NCBI RefSeq assembly: GCF_029892565.1
Contig: NZ_JARXVH010000006.1
Location: 434,001 to 498,000 of the forward strand
Direction of reading: 5' to 3'
Length of the DNA: 64,000 bases
Source of the DNA: Streptomyces pseudovenezuelae
GTDB lineage: Bacteria > Actinomycetota > Actinomycetes > Streptomycetales > Streptomycetaceae
Each line of letters starts with the position of its first letter. The first letter of the stretch is position 1. The notes beneath the pieces are model-generated. The model was given only the letters and a program-made list of their open reading frames with translations. It had not been told where the DNA came from and searched no databases. A program made the position numbers and the translations under genes. Shown piece by piece: positions 14,277 through 21,414 of the stretch.

Positions 14277-14657
14277 CTAAGACTCAGGCCGCGCTTTCGC
14301 ACGTCTGCTACTCGGGCTGCTACTTCGTCCGGAGGTAGCTTCGCTTGAGGCTTCGGCTGCCGTTGCTTTCTGTCCGAGGATGCCCGCGATGGCGCTGCGG
14401 CGTTCCTGGAGTCTGCGTTCTTCAGCGTCAAGTTCGGACATGGCTTTTTGCTGGATGGTCTCGTCGCTGAGCGTCTGTGCGACCCAGCCTTCGAGTGCCT
14501 CTACGCCCACTTCGTTGACGCTCTGCTCGGTTATGCCGCGCAGTCCTTCGATCTGTTCGCGCAGAACTGGGTCAATTCGTACGGCGAACACGACCGGCTT
14601 GCGTTCTTCTTCGGGTTCTGGAGCTTGTCCTTGTATGTCTGGTGCTTGTTCGTTCAT
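14277..14657 (-). CDS. Ribbon-helix-helix-like small DNA-binding protein with coiled coil
   Basis: At 126 aa from the ATG at 14657 behind GGAAGGAGG. Residues 20-60 read VVFAVRIDPVLREQIEGLRG then SVNEVGVEALEGWVAQ, a strand followed by two helices as in Arc/MetJ or CopG-type proteins, here in a form common to Actinobacteria. Residues 65-100 are Glu/Arg/Gln-rich and predicted coiled coil (DAEERRLQERRSAI). The tail is Ser/Arg-rich. It converges on the Rx4H operon and may be a ParG-like partition or regulatory protein of the element. Confidence 0.6.
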   Translation of the reverse strand: MNEQAPDIQGQAPEPEEERKPVVFAVRIDPVLREQIEGLRGITEQSVNEVGVEALEGWVAQTLSDETIQQKAMSELDAEERRLQERRSAIAGILGQKATAAEASSEATSGRSSSPSSRRAKARPES

Positions 14658-14734
14658 TTAAACCTCCTTCCGGTTACTGGTTGGCAAGTGTCATTTATAA
14701 CGGGCGAAGCTTAATGTTCGGTTCAAGCGACGCA

Positions 14735-14770
14735 ATTAGCCCCACCCATTGCGGCATAGGTGGGTCTAAT
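14735..14770. promoter_or_regulatory. 12-bp imperfect inverted repeat between two minus-strand genes
   Basis: ATTAGCCCCACC (14735-14746) and GGTGGGTCTAAT (14759-14770) pair with one mismatch around a 12-base loop. It lies after the HTH gene stop and upstream of the RHH-like gene, so it could be a terminator or an operator. Confidence 0.45.
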
Positions 14771-14787
14771 CTGGAGGTTCGGAGCTG

Positions 14788-15270
14788 CTAACTTCGGTCG
14801 TGAGGGTCACGCATCTTGACGCCACGTTTCCGAAGACGTAGCCGCACTGTTTCTGGGTCGACCTTCATGCGGTCGGCGATACGAGCTACCGACATACGCT
14901 GATGGGTGTAGAGCCGCTCGGCCTGGTCGACGTCTTCTTCGCGGAGCCGTCGCCAGCGCGGCGTGACACCGTTGCGCTTGAGGATGGCGCTCACCGTCTG
15001 GCGCTTGATGCCGAAGCGTTCAGCGAGCTGGTAAGTCGAAACTCCCGTCCGGTAGGCCCCGACTAGCTCCTTGACCTGGGCGTCCTTGAGGCGCTTGGCT
15101 TTGCCGGGTGCAGGTCGTCGTTCACGCTTCGGCGCAGGGGCTGAAGGGTCGGGAAGTGCGGCAAGGAGGTCACGAAGGACCCGCAAGCGGGCTTTCGTGT
15201 TCCAGTTGGGCCCCTTGTCGCCCACCGCCGGGAGAGGCCGGTCCGCATGGTGCGGACCGGCTTTTTTCAT
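14788..15270 (-). CDS. Helix-turn-helix protein resembling recombinase DNA-binding regions, 160 aa
   Basis: Two HTH units are visible: GVSTYQLAERFGIKRQTVSA (about residues 76-95, Hin-resolvase-like) and MSVARIADRMKVDPETVRLR (about 125-144). The N-terminal third is basic and Pro-rich. No Ser-recombinase catalytic domain is present, so it is either a stand-alone regulator/excisionase-like protein or a remnant. The ATG at 15270 has a GAGGG site and lies seven bases after the exonuclease stop, but its first 11 codons coincide with a strong plus-strand terminator hairpin. A GTG at 15225 is an alternative. It sits at the presumed right end of the element. Confidence 0.6.
   Translation of the reverse strand: MKKAGPHHADRPLPAVGDKGPNWNTKARLRVLRDLLAALPDPSAPAPKRERRPAPGKAKRLKDAQVKELVGAYRTGVSTYQLAERFGIKRQTVSAILKRNGVTPRWRRLREEDVDQAERLYTHQRMSVARIADRMKVDPETVRLRLRKRGVKMRDPHDRS
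15237..15267 (+). terminator. Plus-strand terminator with no upstream plus-strand gene in place
   Basis: A perfect 11-bp stem GCCGGTCCGCA/TGCGGACCGGC (15237-15247, 15251-15261) with a 3-base loop is followed by six T on the plus strand. The nearest plus-strand gene ends 970 bases upstream inside the element, with two minus-strand genes between. It may be the terminator of a host gene displaced by insertion. Confidence 0.8.
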
Positions 15271-15277
15271 GTCGCCC

Positions 15278-16003
15278 TCAGGCCGCGGCCGGTAGATCCG
15301 GACGCAGGGGCCAGGACGTGTTCACCAACTCCGGGGTGCCGCTGCGCGCGAACCACGCCTGCAGGCCCCGCGCCTGCGCCGCGTGCCACGTCATCTGCAG
15401 GGTGTGCAGCTCGGCGGGGGAGAGGCGCTCCAGCCGGGCCGCGAAACGACGCCCGAGGGCGCGTACGAGATCCAGTGAGGCCAGCGCGTCCGCGCCCGCG
15501 TCGTGCGCGCCCTCCAGCGTGACGCCGTAGTGCGCGCACAGGTCCGTCAGCGTGCGGCGGCCCTTGCGGTAGCGGTCGAGATGCTTGTCCAGGACGCGTG
15601 GATCGAGCACCCGCAGCGGGGTCGCCTCGAACCAGTGGTCGAGCGAGGACGCCCGATGGCGGCGCAACTCGCGGTCCAGCAGGGTCAGATCGAAGGGGGC
15701 GTTCATCACCACCAGCGGACGGCCCGCCGAAGCCTGCTCGGCCAGCACCTCCGCTATCTCGTACATCACCGGCGCCGGCCAGCGGCCGTTGCGCGCCAGA
15801 TGCTCGTCCGTCAGCCCGTGCACCGCCGTCGCCGCCTCCGGCACCGGCATGCCCGGGTTGATCAGCCAACGGGACACCCGGGGGCGGGTGCCCGGGGCGT
15901 CCTGGACGACCACGGCGGCCGACACGATCCGGTCGGTCTCGACGTCGACGCCCGTGGTCTCCGTGTCAAAGGCGGCCAGTGGCCCCTCGTACCAGCACGT
16001 CAT
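15278..16003 (-). CDS. 3'-5' exonuclease, DEDDh (DnaQ-like) family
   Basis: At 241 aa. FDTETTG places Asp13 and Glu15; NAPFD gives Asp105; HDAGAD gives His167 and Asp172, so all DEDDh metal and catalytic residues are present. Such stand-alone proteins resemble the DNA polymerase III epsilon subunit and trim single-stranded DNA or RNA 3' ends. The C-terminal 60 residues (ERLSPAELHTLQMTWHAAQA) are a helical extension common in Streptomyces homologues. It starts the core chromosomal region and is divergent from the DUF4365 gene. The exact substrate is unknown. Confidence 0.92.
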   Translation of the reverse strand: MTCWYEGPLAAFDTETTGVDVETDRIVSAAVVVQDAPGTRPRVSRWLINPGMPVPEAATAVHGLTDEHLARNGRWPAPVMYEIAEVLAEQASAGRPLVVMNAPFDLTLLDRELRRHRASSLDHWFEATPLRVLDPRVLDKHLDRYRKGRRTLTDLCAHYGVTLEGAHDAGADALASLDLVRALGRRFAARLERLSPAELHTLQMTWHAAQARGLQAWFARSGTPELVNTSWPLRPDLPAAA

Positions 16004-16171
16004 GCCTACACAACTCCTCGTTCACCCACGGCAGCTGACGTCCCGTCTTCTGCCAGTTTGGTGATACCCGGGCTGTTTGCGCGGTACGCCGCAAGGACAC
16101 AACAGGAGTACGGGTCTTTGCTGTTCAGCGGGCCAATACGGGGATTCACCTGGCTTGGAAGGCTGTTGGTC

Positions 16172-16738
16172 ATGGCGATAGCGCAGCCCGAGCGGAGCGG
16201 GCTGCTGCCCGAGCGCACGGGCCCCCATCGCGGCACACTCGCCACCACCGCCTGCATGGAGACATTGCAGGTGGGGTATCTGCACGCCGTCGCCGCGGCG
16301 GCCGGCTGCTCACTGTCGCAGCCGTTTCCGGACAACGGCATCGACTGGCACGTCAGTCACGGCTCGCCCGGACACACGGTCGACGACGAGGTCACCATCA
16401 AGGTGCAGCTGAAGTGCACGTACCAGATCGCGCCCAACCCACCAGGCCGCTTCTTCTCCTTCACGCTGGACAACGAGCACCTGCGCAAGCTCGCGCGCAC
16501 GCCGGTCTCGGTGCACAAGATCCTGGTCGTGATGCTCGTACCGAGATCCCAGGACGACTGGCTGCGCGCCAGCCACGACCGGCTCGACCTCAGGCACTGC
16601 TGCTACTGGGTCAACCTGGCCGGGCACGCGATCACCGGCCGGACCCGGACGACCGTGCGCATACCGACCTCACGCATCTTCGACGACCGCGCGCTGTGCG
16701 AGATCATGGCGCGGGTCGGGACGGGAGGCAGACCATGA
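16172..16738 (+). CDS. DUF4365 domain protein
   Basis: At 188 aa from the ATG at 16172, preceded by GGAAGG. The pattern of a helix containing GYLHAVAAAAGCS, then NGIDWHVSH and VTIKVQLKCT, is that of DUF4365, a nuclease-like (PD-(D/E)xK-type) fold: Asp in GIDWHV and the Lys pair in IKVQLK match the D...(Q/E)xK core. The biochemical role is unknown. In Streptomyces a copy stands next to thrS. Its stop overlaps the next gene (ATGA), so they form an operon. Confidence 0.75.
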   Translation: MAIAQPERSGLLPERTGPHRGTLATTACMETLQVGYLHAVAAAAGCSLSQPFPDNGIDWHVSHGSPGHTVDDEVTIKVQLKCTYQIAPNPPGRFFSFTLDNEHLRKLARTPVSVHKILVVMLVPRSQDDWLRASHDRLDLRHCCYWVNLAGHAITGRTRTTVRIPTSRIFDDRALCEIMARVGTGGRP

Positions 16739-17964
16739 CGCACCGCCCCCTGGAGGAGCCACTCCGACCGGTGAGGCCGCATCCCGTCGATGGGGCCTGG
16801 CACCGTCCCCCCGAGCCCGACCAGGTCGACCCCGCCGTGCTCAGCGCCCTGCTGCGCCGGCACGGCTGGCAGCGCCGCGGCGGAGCCGCCGGACGCTACG
16901 GCCGCTGGACCCCGCCAGGACCGGGCGGCGGCGGCACGAGCCTGCTGGTGCCCGAGAGCCGCGCCTTCCCCGACAGCGACGACCTGCTCGGCGAGGCGCT
17001 TCTCGCGCTGACGCGCAGCGGCACGCCCTCCGCGCGCGAGGTGCTGGTCGGACTCGCCGTGCCCAGCGACGAGATCCGCTGGTGGCGCGATGTCCCGACC
17101 GGCCCGGCCGACTCCACGCCGTGGACGGTCGAGGAGCAACTGCGCGCCGCCGCCCGCCAGATGCTCCTCGCCGGCGCGCTCGCCACACGCGCGCGTGCCG
17201 GTTATTACGGCGCTCGCCATCGCCGCGCCGCCGCCGTGCTCCTGGAGAGTGTCCTGGTCGGCTCCGCGGCCGGCGGCGGCCGACTGACCGCCTTCGTGCC
17301 CGTCGGTACCGGCCGCCCGCTCGCCGTACGCCTCCACCAGGCCCTGTACGCCGCCCGCGAGGCCATCGACTACCAGCGGGCCACCGGCGGCATGGACGCC
17401 TTCGACGGAGCCGTCGAGGCGGGCGTCAGCCGTGAGCTCACCGAGGCGCTGGTGGCCCTCGTGCGCGGCACCGAGGGCGCCCGGATCGCCGTCGAGTGGG
17501 CGCCCGCGGCCGGCGTGCCCGCGGACTGCGCGGCCGGCGTCGAGCCCGTCGAGTTCTCGCCGGGCGACCTGCCCGTGCTGCGCGAGGCCGGCGCCCGCTT
17601 CCTGCGCGACGAGCCGTCCGTGCCCGTCCGCATCACCGGCACGGTGGTCCGGATGCACAGGTCGGGGCCGCGCGGCGACGGCAACGTACGGCTGCGCGTG
17701 ATCGCGGGGGCCGAGGTCCCGCACCTCCGCGTCAGCCTGGACGAGGAGGACTACCGCATCGCCGGGCACGCCCACCTCGTAGGACTGCCCGTGCGGCTGC
17801 ACGGGCGGCTGGAGAGCCGGGGCGGCTTCCGGCGGCTGAGCGGCGCCGGCGGGGTCGTACCGGTCCAGGTGGACGAGGCGGAGCGGGACCGGCTGATGAA
17901 GTCGATCCAGGGGCACGGGGAGAGCACTGCCTTCTTCGAGGAGGCGTGCAGCGGGGACGACTGA
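16735..17964 (+). CDS. Conserved Streptomyces hypothetical protein, 409 aa, partner of the DUF4365 gene
   Basis: The ATG at 16735 overlaps the DUF4365 stop. The protein is rich in Arg, Pro and Gly. The region about 20-90 (LLRRHGWQRRGG...YGRWTPPGP) looks globular with Trp-rich strands, the middle (110-270) is helical, and the last 90 residues (VRITGTVVRMHRSG...VGLPVRLHGRLESRGGFRRL) form a beta-rich, OB-like domain. No membrane segment. I do not recognise a named family. Tight coupling suggests it works with the DUF4365 protein, perhaps in nucleic acid handling. Confidence 0.8.
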   Translation: MTHRPLEEPLRPVRPHPVDGAWHRPPEPDQVDPAVLSALLRRHGWQRRGGAAGRYGRWTPPGPGGGGTSLLVPESRAFPDSDDLLGEALLALTRSGTPSAREVLVGLAVPSDEIRWWRDVPTGPADSTPWTVEEQLRAAARQMLLAGALATRARAGYYGARHRRAAAVLLESVLVGSAAGGGRLTAFVPVGTGRPLAVRLHQALYAAREAIDYQRATGGMDAFDGAVEAGVSRELTEALVALVRGTEGARIAVEWAPAAGVPADCAAGVEPVEFSPGDLPVLREAGARFLRDEPSVPVRITGTVVRMHRSGPRGDGNVRLRVIAGAEVPHLRVSLDEEDYRIAGHAHLVGLPVRLHGRLESRGGFRRLSGAGGVVPVQVDEAERDRLMKSIQGHGESTAFFEEACSGDD

Positions 17965-18082
17965 GCGCGGCCGGCCGGGGCGAGGGCGGCCGTTTCGCGG
18001 TGGGCGGGTCGGGGTCGGTACGATCCCCTATTGCGCGCGCTCCTGGTATGGCGCCGCACCCACCTTCAGTCAGGAGAGACCG

Positions 18083-20059
18083 GTGTCAGACGTCCGTGTG
18101 ATCATCCAACGCGATTCCGAGCGGGACGAACGCGTGGTGACGACGGGCACTACGGCCGCCGACCTCTTCGCGGGCGAGCGCTCCATCGTCGCCGCGCGCG
18201 TGGGCGGCGAGCTGAAGGACCTCGCGTACGAACTGTCCGACGGCGACGAGGTCGAGGGCGTCGAGATCTCCTCCGAGGACGGCCTCGACATCCTGCGCCA
18301 CTCCACCGCGCACGTCATGGCGCAGGCCGTGCAGGAGCTCTTCCCCGACGCCAAGCTGGGCATCGGCCCGCCGGTCAAGGACGGCTTCTACTACGACTTC
18401 GACGTCGAGAAGCCGTTCACGCCCGAGGATCTCAAGGCCGTCGAGAAGAAGATGCAGGAGATCCAGAAGCGCGGCCAGCGCTTCTCGCGTCGCGTGGTCA
18501 CTGACGAGGACGCGCGCGAGGAACTCGCCGACGAGCCCTACAAGTTGGAGCTGATCGGCCTCAAGGGCTCCGCGTCCTCGGACGACGGCGCGGACGTCGA
18601 GGTCGGCGCCGGCGAACTGACGATCTACGACAACCTGGACGCCAAGACCGGCGAGCTGTGCTGGAAGGACCTCTGCCGCGGTCCGCACCTGCCCTCCACC
18701 CGGAACATCCCGGCGTTCAAGCTGATGCGCAACGCGGCCGCCTACTGGCGCGGCAGCGAGAAGAACCCGATGCTCCAGCGCATCTACGGCACCGCCTGGC
18801 CGACCAAGGACGAGCTGAAGGGCCACCTCGACTTCCTCGCCGAGGCCGAGAAGCGCGATCACCGCAAGCTCGGCTCGGAGCTGGACCTCTTCTCGATCCC
18901 CGAGCAGATCGGCTCCGGCCTCGCCGTCTTCCACCCCAAGGGCGGCATCATCCGCCGCGTGATGGAGGACTACTCGCGCCGCCGGCACGAGGAGGAGGGC
19001 TACGAGTTCGTCTACACCCCGCACGCGACGAAGGGGAAGCTCTTCGAGACGTCCGGGCACCTGGACTGGTACGCCGACGGCATGTACCCGCCCATGCAAC
19101 TCGACGAGGGCGTGGACTACTACCTCAAGCCCATGAACTGCCCGATGCACAACCTGATTTTCGACGCGCGCGGCCGCTCCTACCGTGAACTGCCGCTGCG
19201 CCTCTTCGAGTTCGGGACCGTGTACCGGTACGAGAAGTCGGGCGTCGTGCACGGCCTCACCCGCGCGCGTGGCTTCACACAGGACGACGCGCACATCTAC
19301 TGCACGCGTGAACAGATGTCGGAGGAGCTCGACAAGACGCTCACCTTCGTCCTCGGCCTGCTGCGGGACTACGGTCTGACCGACTTCTACCTGGAGCTGT
19401 CCACCAAGGACCCGGAGAAGTTCGTCGGCTCCGACGAGGCCTGGGAAGAGGCCACGGAGACCCTCCGTCAGGTGGCCGAGAAGCAGGGCCTGCCGCTGGT
19501 GCCGGACCCGGGCGGCGCCGCGTTCTACGGTCCGAAGATCTCCGTCCAGACCAAGGACGCGATCGGCCGGACCTGGCAGATGTCGACGATCCAGCTCGAC
19601 TTCAATCTGCCCGAGCGCTTCGACCTGGAGTACACCGGCCCCGACGGTGCCAAGCAGCGCCCGGTGATGATCCACCGCGCCCTCTTCGGCTCGATCGAGC
19701 GCTTCTTCGCGGTGCTCCTGGAGCACTACGCGGGCGCCTTCCCGGCCTGGCTCGCCCCCGTCCAGGCGGTCGGCATCCCGATCGGCGACGGGCACGTGGA
19801 GTACCTGGAGAAGTTCGCCGCGGCCGCCAAGAAGAAGGGGCTGCGCGTCGAGGTCGACTCCTCGTCCGACCGCATGCAGAAGAAGATCCGCAACGCCCAG
19901 AAGCAGAAGGTGCCCTTCATGGTCATCGCTGGCGACGAGGACATGTCGAACAACTCGGTGTCCTTCCGCTACCGCGACGGCTCGCAGGAGAACGGCATCC
20001 CGTTCGACGAGGCCATCGCGAAGATCCAGAAGGTCGTCGAGGACCGCGGGCAGGTCTGA
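18083..20059 (+). CDS. thrS: Threonyl-tRNA synthetase
   Basis: At 658 aa from a GTG behind AGGAGAG. It charges tRNA-Thr with threonine. An N-terminal TGS domain (1-65) is followed by the editing domain with HSTAHVMAQAV (near 73) and the DLCRGPHLPSTR stretch (near 194), then the class II catalytic core (about 255-540) with MNCPMHN (Cys ligand of the active-site zinc) and HRALFGSIERF. The C-terminal anticodon-binding domain (545-650) closes it. Full length for the family. It lies downstream of the DUF4365 pair and upstream of a shared terminator. No T-box leader is visible in the 118-base upstream gap. Confidence 0.98.
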   Translation: MSDVRVIIQRDSERDERVVTTGTTAADLFAGERSIVAARVGGELKDLAYELSDGDEVEGVEISSEDGLDILRHSTAHVMAQAVQELFPDAKLGIGPPVKDGFYYDFDVEKPFTPEDLKAVEKKMQEIQKRGQRFSRRVVTDEDAREELADEPYKLELIGLKGSASSDDGADVEVGAGELTIYDNLDAKTGELCWKDLCRGPHLPSTRNIPAFKLMRNAAAYWRGSEKNPMLQRIYGTAWPTKDELKGHLDFLAEAEKRDHRKLGSELDLFSIPEQIGSGLAVFHPKGGIIRRVMEDYSRRRHEEEGYEFVYTPHATKGKLFETSGHLDWYADGMYPPMQLDEGVDYYLKPMNCPMHNLIFDARGRSYRELPLRLFEFGTVYRYEKSGVVHGLTRARGFTQDDAHIYCTREQMSEELDKTLTFVLGLLRDYGLTDFYLELSTKDPEKFVGSDEAWEEATETLRQVAEKQGLPLVPDPGGAAFYGPKISVQTKDAIGRTWQMSTIQLDFNLPERFDLEYTGPDGAKQRPVMIHRALFGSIERFFAVLLEHYAGAFPAWLAPVQAVGIPIGDGHVEYLEKFAAAAKKKGLRVEVDSSSDRMQKKIRNAQKQKVPFMVIAGDEDMSNNSVSFRYRDGSQENGIPFDEAIAKIQKVVEDRGQV

Positions 20060-20081
20060 GACCCGTGTGACCCATGACGTC

Positions 20082-20116
20082 GAGGCCCTCGGGGAGTTCA
20101 GCTCCCCGGGGGCCTC
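20082..20116. terminator. Terminator between thrS and the K+ channel gene
   Basis: A 15-bp stem with one G-T type mismatch (20082-20096 with 20102-20116) and a 5-base loop lies 22 bases after thrS. It overlaps the last codons of the convergent channel gene. Confidence 0.75.
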
Positions 20117-20754
20117 TCGTCGTCCTCGCGGGAGAACACTTGCAGCAGCCAGGAGGCGAAGGTGCCGGTCACCGCGCCGAGCAGGGCCAGGCCGATGGCC
20201 ATCAGGCCGATCGCGATCAGCCGTCCCAGCGGGGTCACCGGGGCGATGTCGCCGTAGCCGACGGTGGCCAGGGTCGAGCAGGTCCACCAGACGGCGTCCC
20301 CGAAGGTGCGCATCGTCGCGTCCGGCGCCCCGCGCTCCTGCTGGTAGACGGCGAGCGCGCCGGCGAAGCCGAGCAGCACCGTGGAGAGTCCGGCGTAGAC
20401 GATCACGCGCGCGTGCAGCACGAGTCGGGGCCGGCCGTGCCGGCGCTGCACGGCTTCGTAGACCCTGACGACCCGGAGCGGGCGCAGCAACGGCAGGATC
20501 AGCACCACGGTGTCCAGCCAGTGCCTCCGTACGAAGCTCAGCCGCTGTCCGCTCAGCCGCCACCGGACCGCGTAGTCGACGGCGAACAGGGCCCAGGCGA
20601 TCAGCAGTACGGCCACGCAGAGGTCGCGCAGATCGTCCGGCAGACCCTGGGCGAGGACCTGGATCGCGTACGACGCGAGGTAGATCAGCGACGCCACGGC
20701 GAGGGGGATCTCCGTGCGCCGCTCCCAGCGGGCCTCGGTGCTGTCATCGTCCAT
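20098..20754 (-). CDS. Potassium channel family protein (Kv-like pore)
   Basis: At 218 aa from the ATG at 20754; longer starts only add a low-complexity leader. Hydrophobic segments near residues 20-35, 45-63, 80-95 and 115-135 precede a pore loop with TVGYGD at 164-169, the K+ selectivity filter, then a final helix (about 178-205). The fourth helix has the RPLRVVRVYE pattern of a reduced voltage-sensor segment. It should form a tetrameric K+ channel in the plasma membrane. Isolated, convergent with thrS and divergent from the HIT gene. Confidence 0.9.
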   Translation of the reverse strand: MDDDSTEARWERRTEIPLAVASLIYLASYAIQVLAQGLPDDLRDLCVAVLLIAWALFAVDYAVRWRLSGQRLSFVRRHWLDTVVLILPLLRPLRVVRVYEAVQRRHGRPRLVLHARVIVYAGLSTVLLGFAGALAVYQQERGAPDATMRTFGDAVWWTCSTLATVGYGDIAPVTPLGRLIAIGLMAIGLALLGAVTGTFASWLLQVFSREDDERPPGS

Positions 20755-20833
20755 CGGCCCAGCTTGGCCCGGTGGGCTTTTCCCGCAACCCCGGCGACAC
20801 GCCGCGAACGGGCGACGCAATATGCTGCACTGC

Positions 20834-21382
20834 ATGACGAGTGAGCCGGAGCAGCAGTTGGGAGTGGGGACGCGGGACGCCTTCCAGCGCCTGTGGACGC
20901 CGCATCGGATGGCCTACATCCAGGGCGAGAACAAGCCGACCGGTCCCGGCGCCGAGGACGGCTGTCCCTTCTGCTCGATCCCGGCGAAATCCGACGAGGA
21001 CGGTCTGATCGTCAGGCGCGGTGAGCACGTCTACGCGGTGCTCAACCTGTACCCGTACAACGGCGGTCACCTGATGGTCGTGCCCTACCGGCACGTCGCC
21101 GACTACACGGACCTCACCGACCCGGAGACGGCCGAACTGGCCGCCCTCACCAAGCAGGCGATGACCGCCCTGCGCACGGCTTCCGGCGCCCACGGCTTCA
21201 ACATCGGCATGAACCAGGGCTCCGTCGCGGGCGCGGGGATCGCCGCGCACCTGCACCAGCACATCGTCCCGCGCTGGGGCGGCGACACGAACTTCATGCC
21301 GGTGGTCGGCCACACGCGGGTGCTGCCGCAGCTGCTGGCCGATACGCGGAAGATGCTGGCGGAGGCCTGGCCCACGGGCTGA
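20834..21382 (+). CDS. HIT family hydrolase (AP4A phosphorylase-like)
   Basis: At 182 aa. CPFC at 44-47 and the histidine triad HLHQHIVPRW (His139, His141, His143) define the family. The long form with the WTPHRMAYI entry and the Cys pair resembles mycobacterial Rv2613c, a diadenosine tetraphosphate phosphorylase. In both genera the gene lies between thrS and the phosphatidylinositol operon. The ATG at 20834 is chosen; one at 20822 is equally open. No ribosome binding site is seen, so a leaderless message is possible. Confidence 0.9.
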   Translation: MTSEPEQQLGVGTRDAFQRLWTPHRMAYIQGENKPTGPGAEDGCPFCSIPAKSDEDGLIVRRGEHVYAVLNLYPYNGGHLMVVPYRHVADYTDLTDPETAELAALTKQAMTALRTASGAHGFNIGMNQGSVAGAGIAAHLHQHIVPRWGGDTNFMPVVGHTRVLPQLLADTRKMLAEAWPTG

Positions 21383-21414
21383 GATGCCGCCCGCGGGCCT
21401 CCACAGGATCGTCT

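Larger units (their letters stand above)
1..15236. mobile_element. Right part of an integrated conjugative-type element (left end outside window)
   Basis: The region holds a DNA-transfer ATPase, many tiny hypothetical genes, an XRE/DUF397/HATPase regulatory set, an orphan methyltransferase, a pilin-like low-G+C gene and short HEPN-like genes. It abuts a strictly core Streptomyces gene order from 15278 on. Composition is uneven and lower than in the core. No integrase, replication initiator or att repeat is visible, so the element must continue leftwards. The right border is inferred from an orphan terminator at 15237-15267 and is not proven. Confidence 0.65.

Noticed and set aside
14277..14657. 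RHH-like gene and Rx4H operon as a classic toxin-antitoxin pair
   Set aside because: The two are convergent and separated by their stops; antitoxins normally precede or follow in the same operon. Kept only as neighbours.
15180..15236. Possible tRNA 3' end as attachment site upstream of the orphan terminator
   Set aside because: GTCGCCC-ACC near 15216 could be an acceptor arm, but the preceding 17 bases do not form a T arm and no TTCRANY loop is present.
16414..16734. N-terminal extension of the 409-aa gene back to 16414
   Set aside because: It would overlap the DUF4365 gene fully in another frame; the ATGA start at 16735 is better.
18086..20563. 825-codon minus-strand frame antisense to thrS
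   Set aside because: It is the mirror of a strongly third-position G/C-biased gene; the protein is Leu/Val/Arg/Gly filler without domains.
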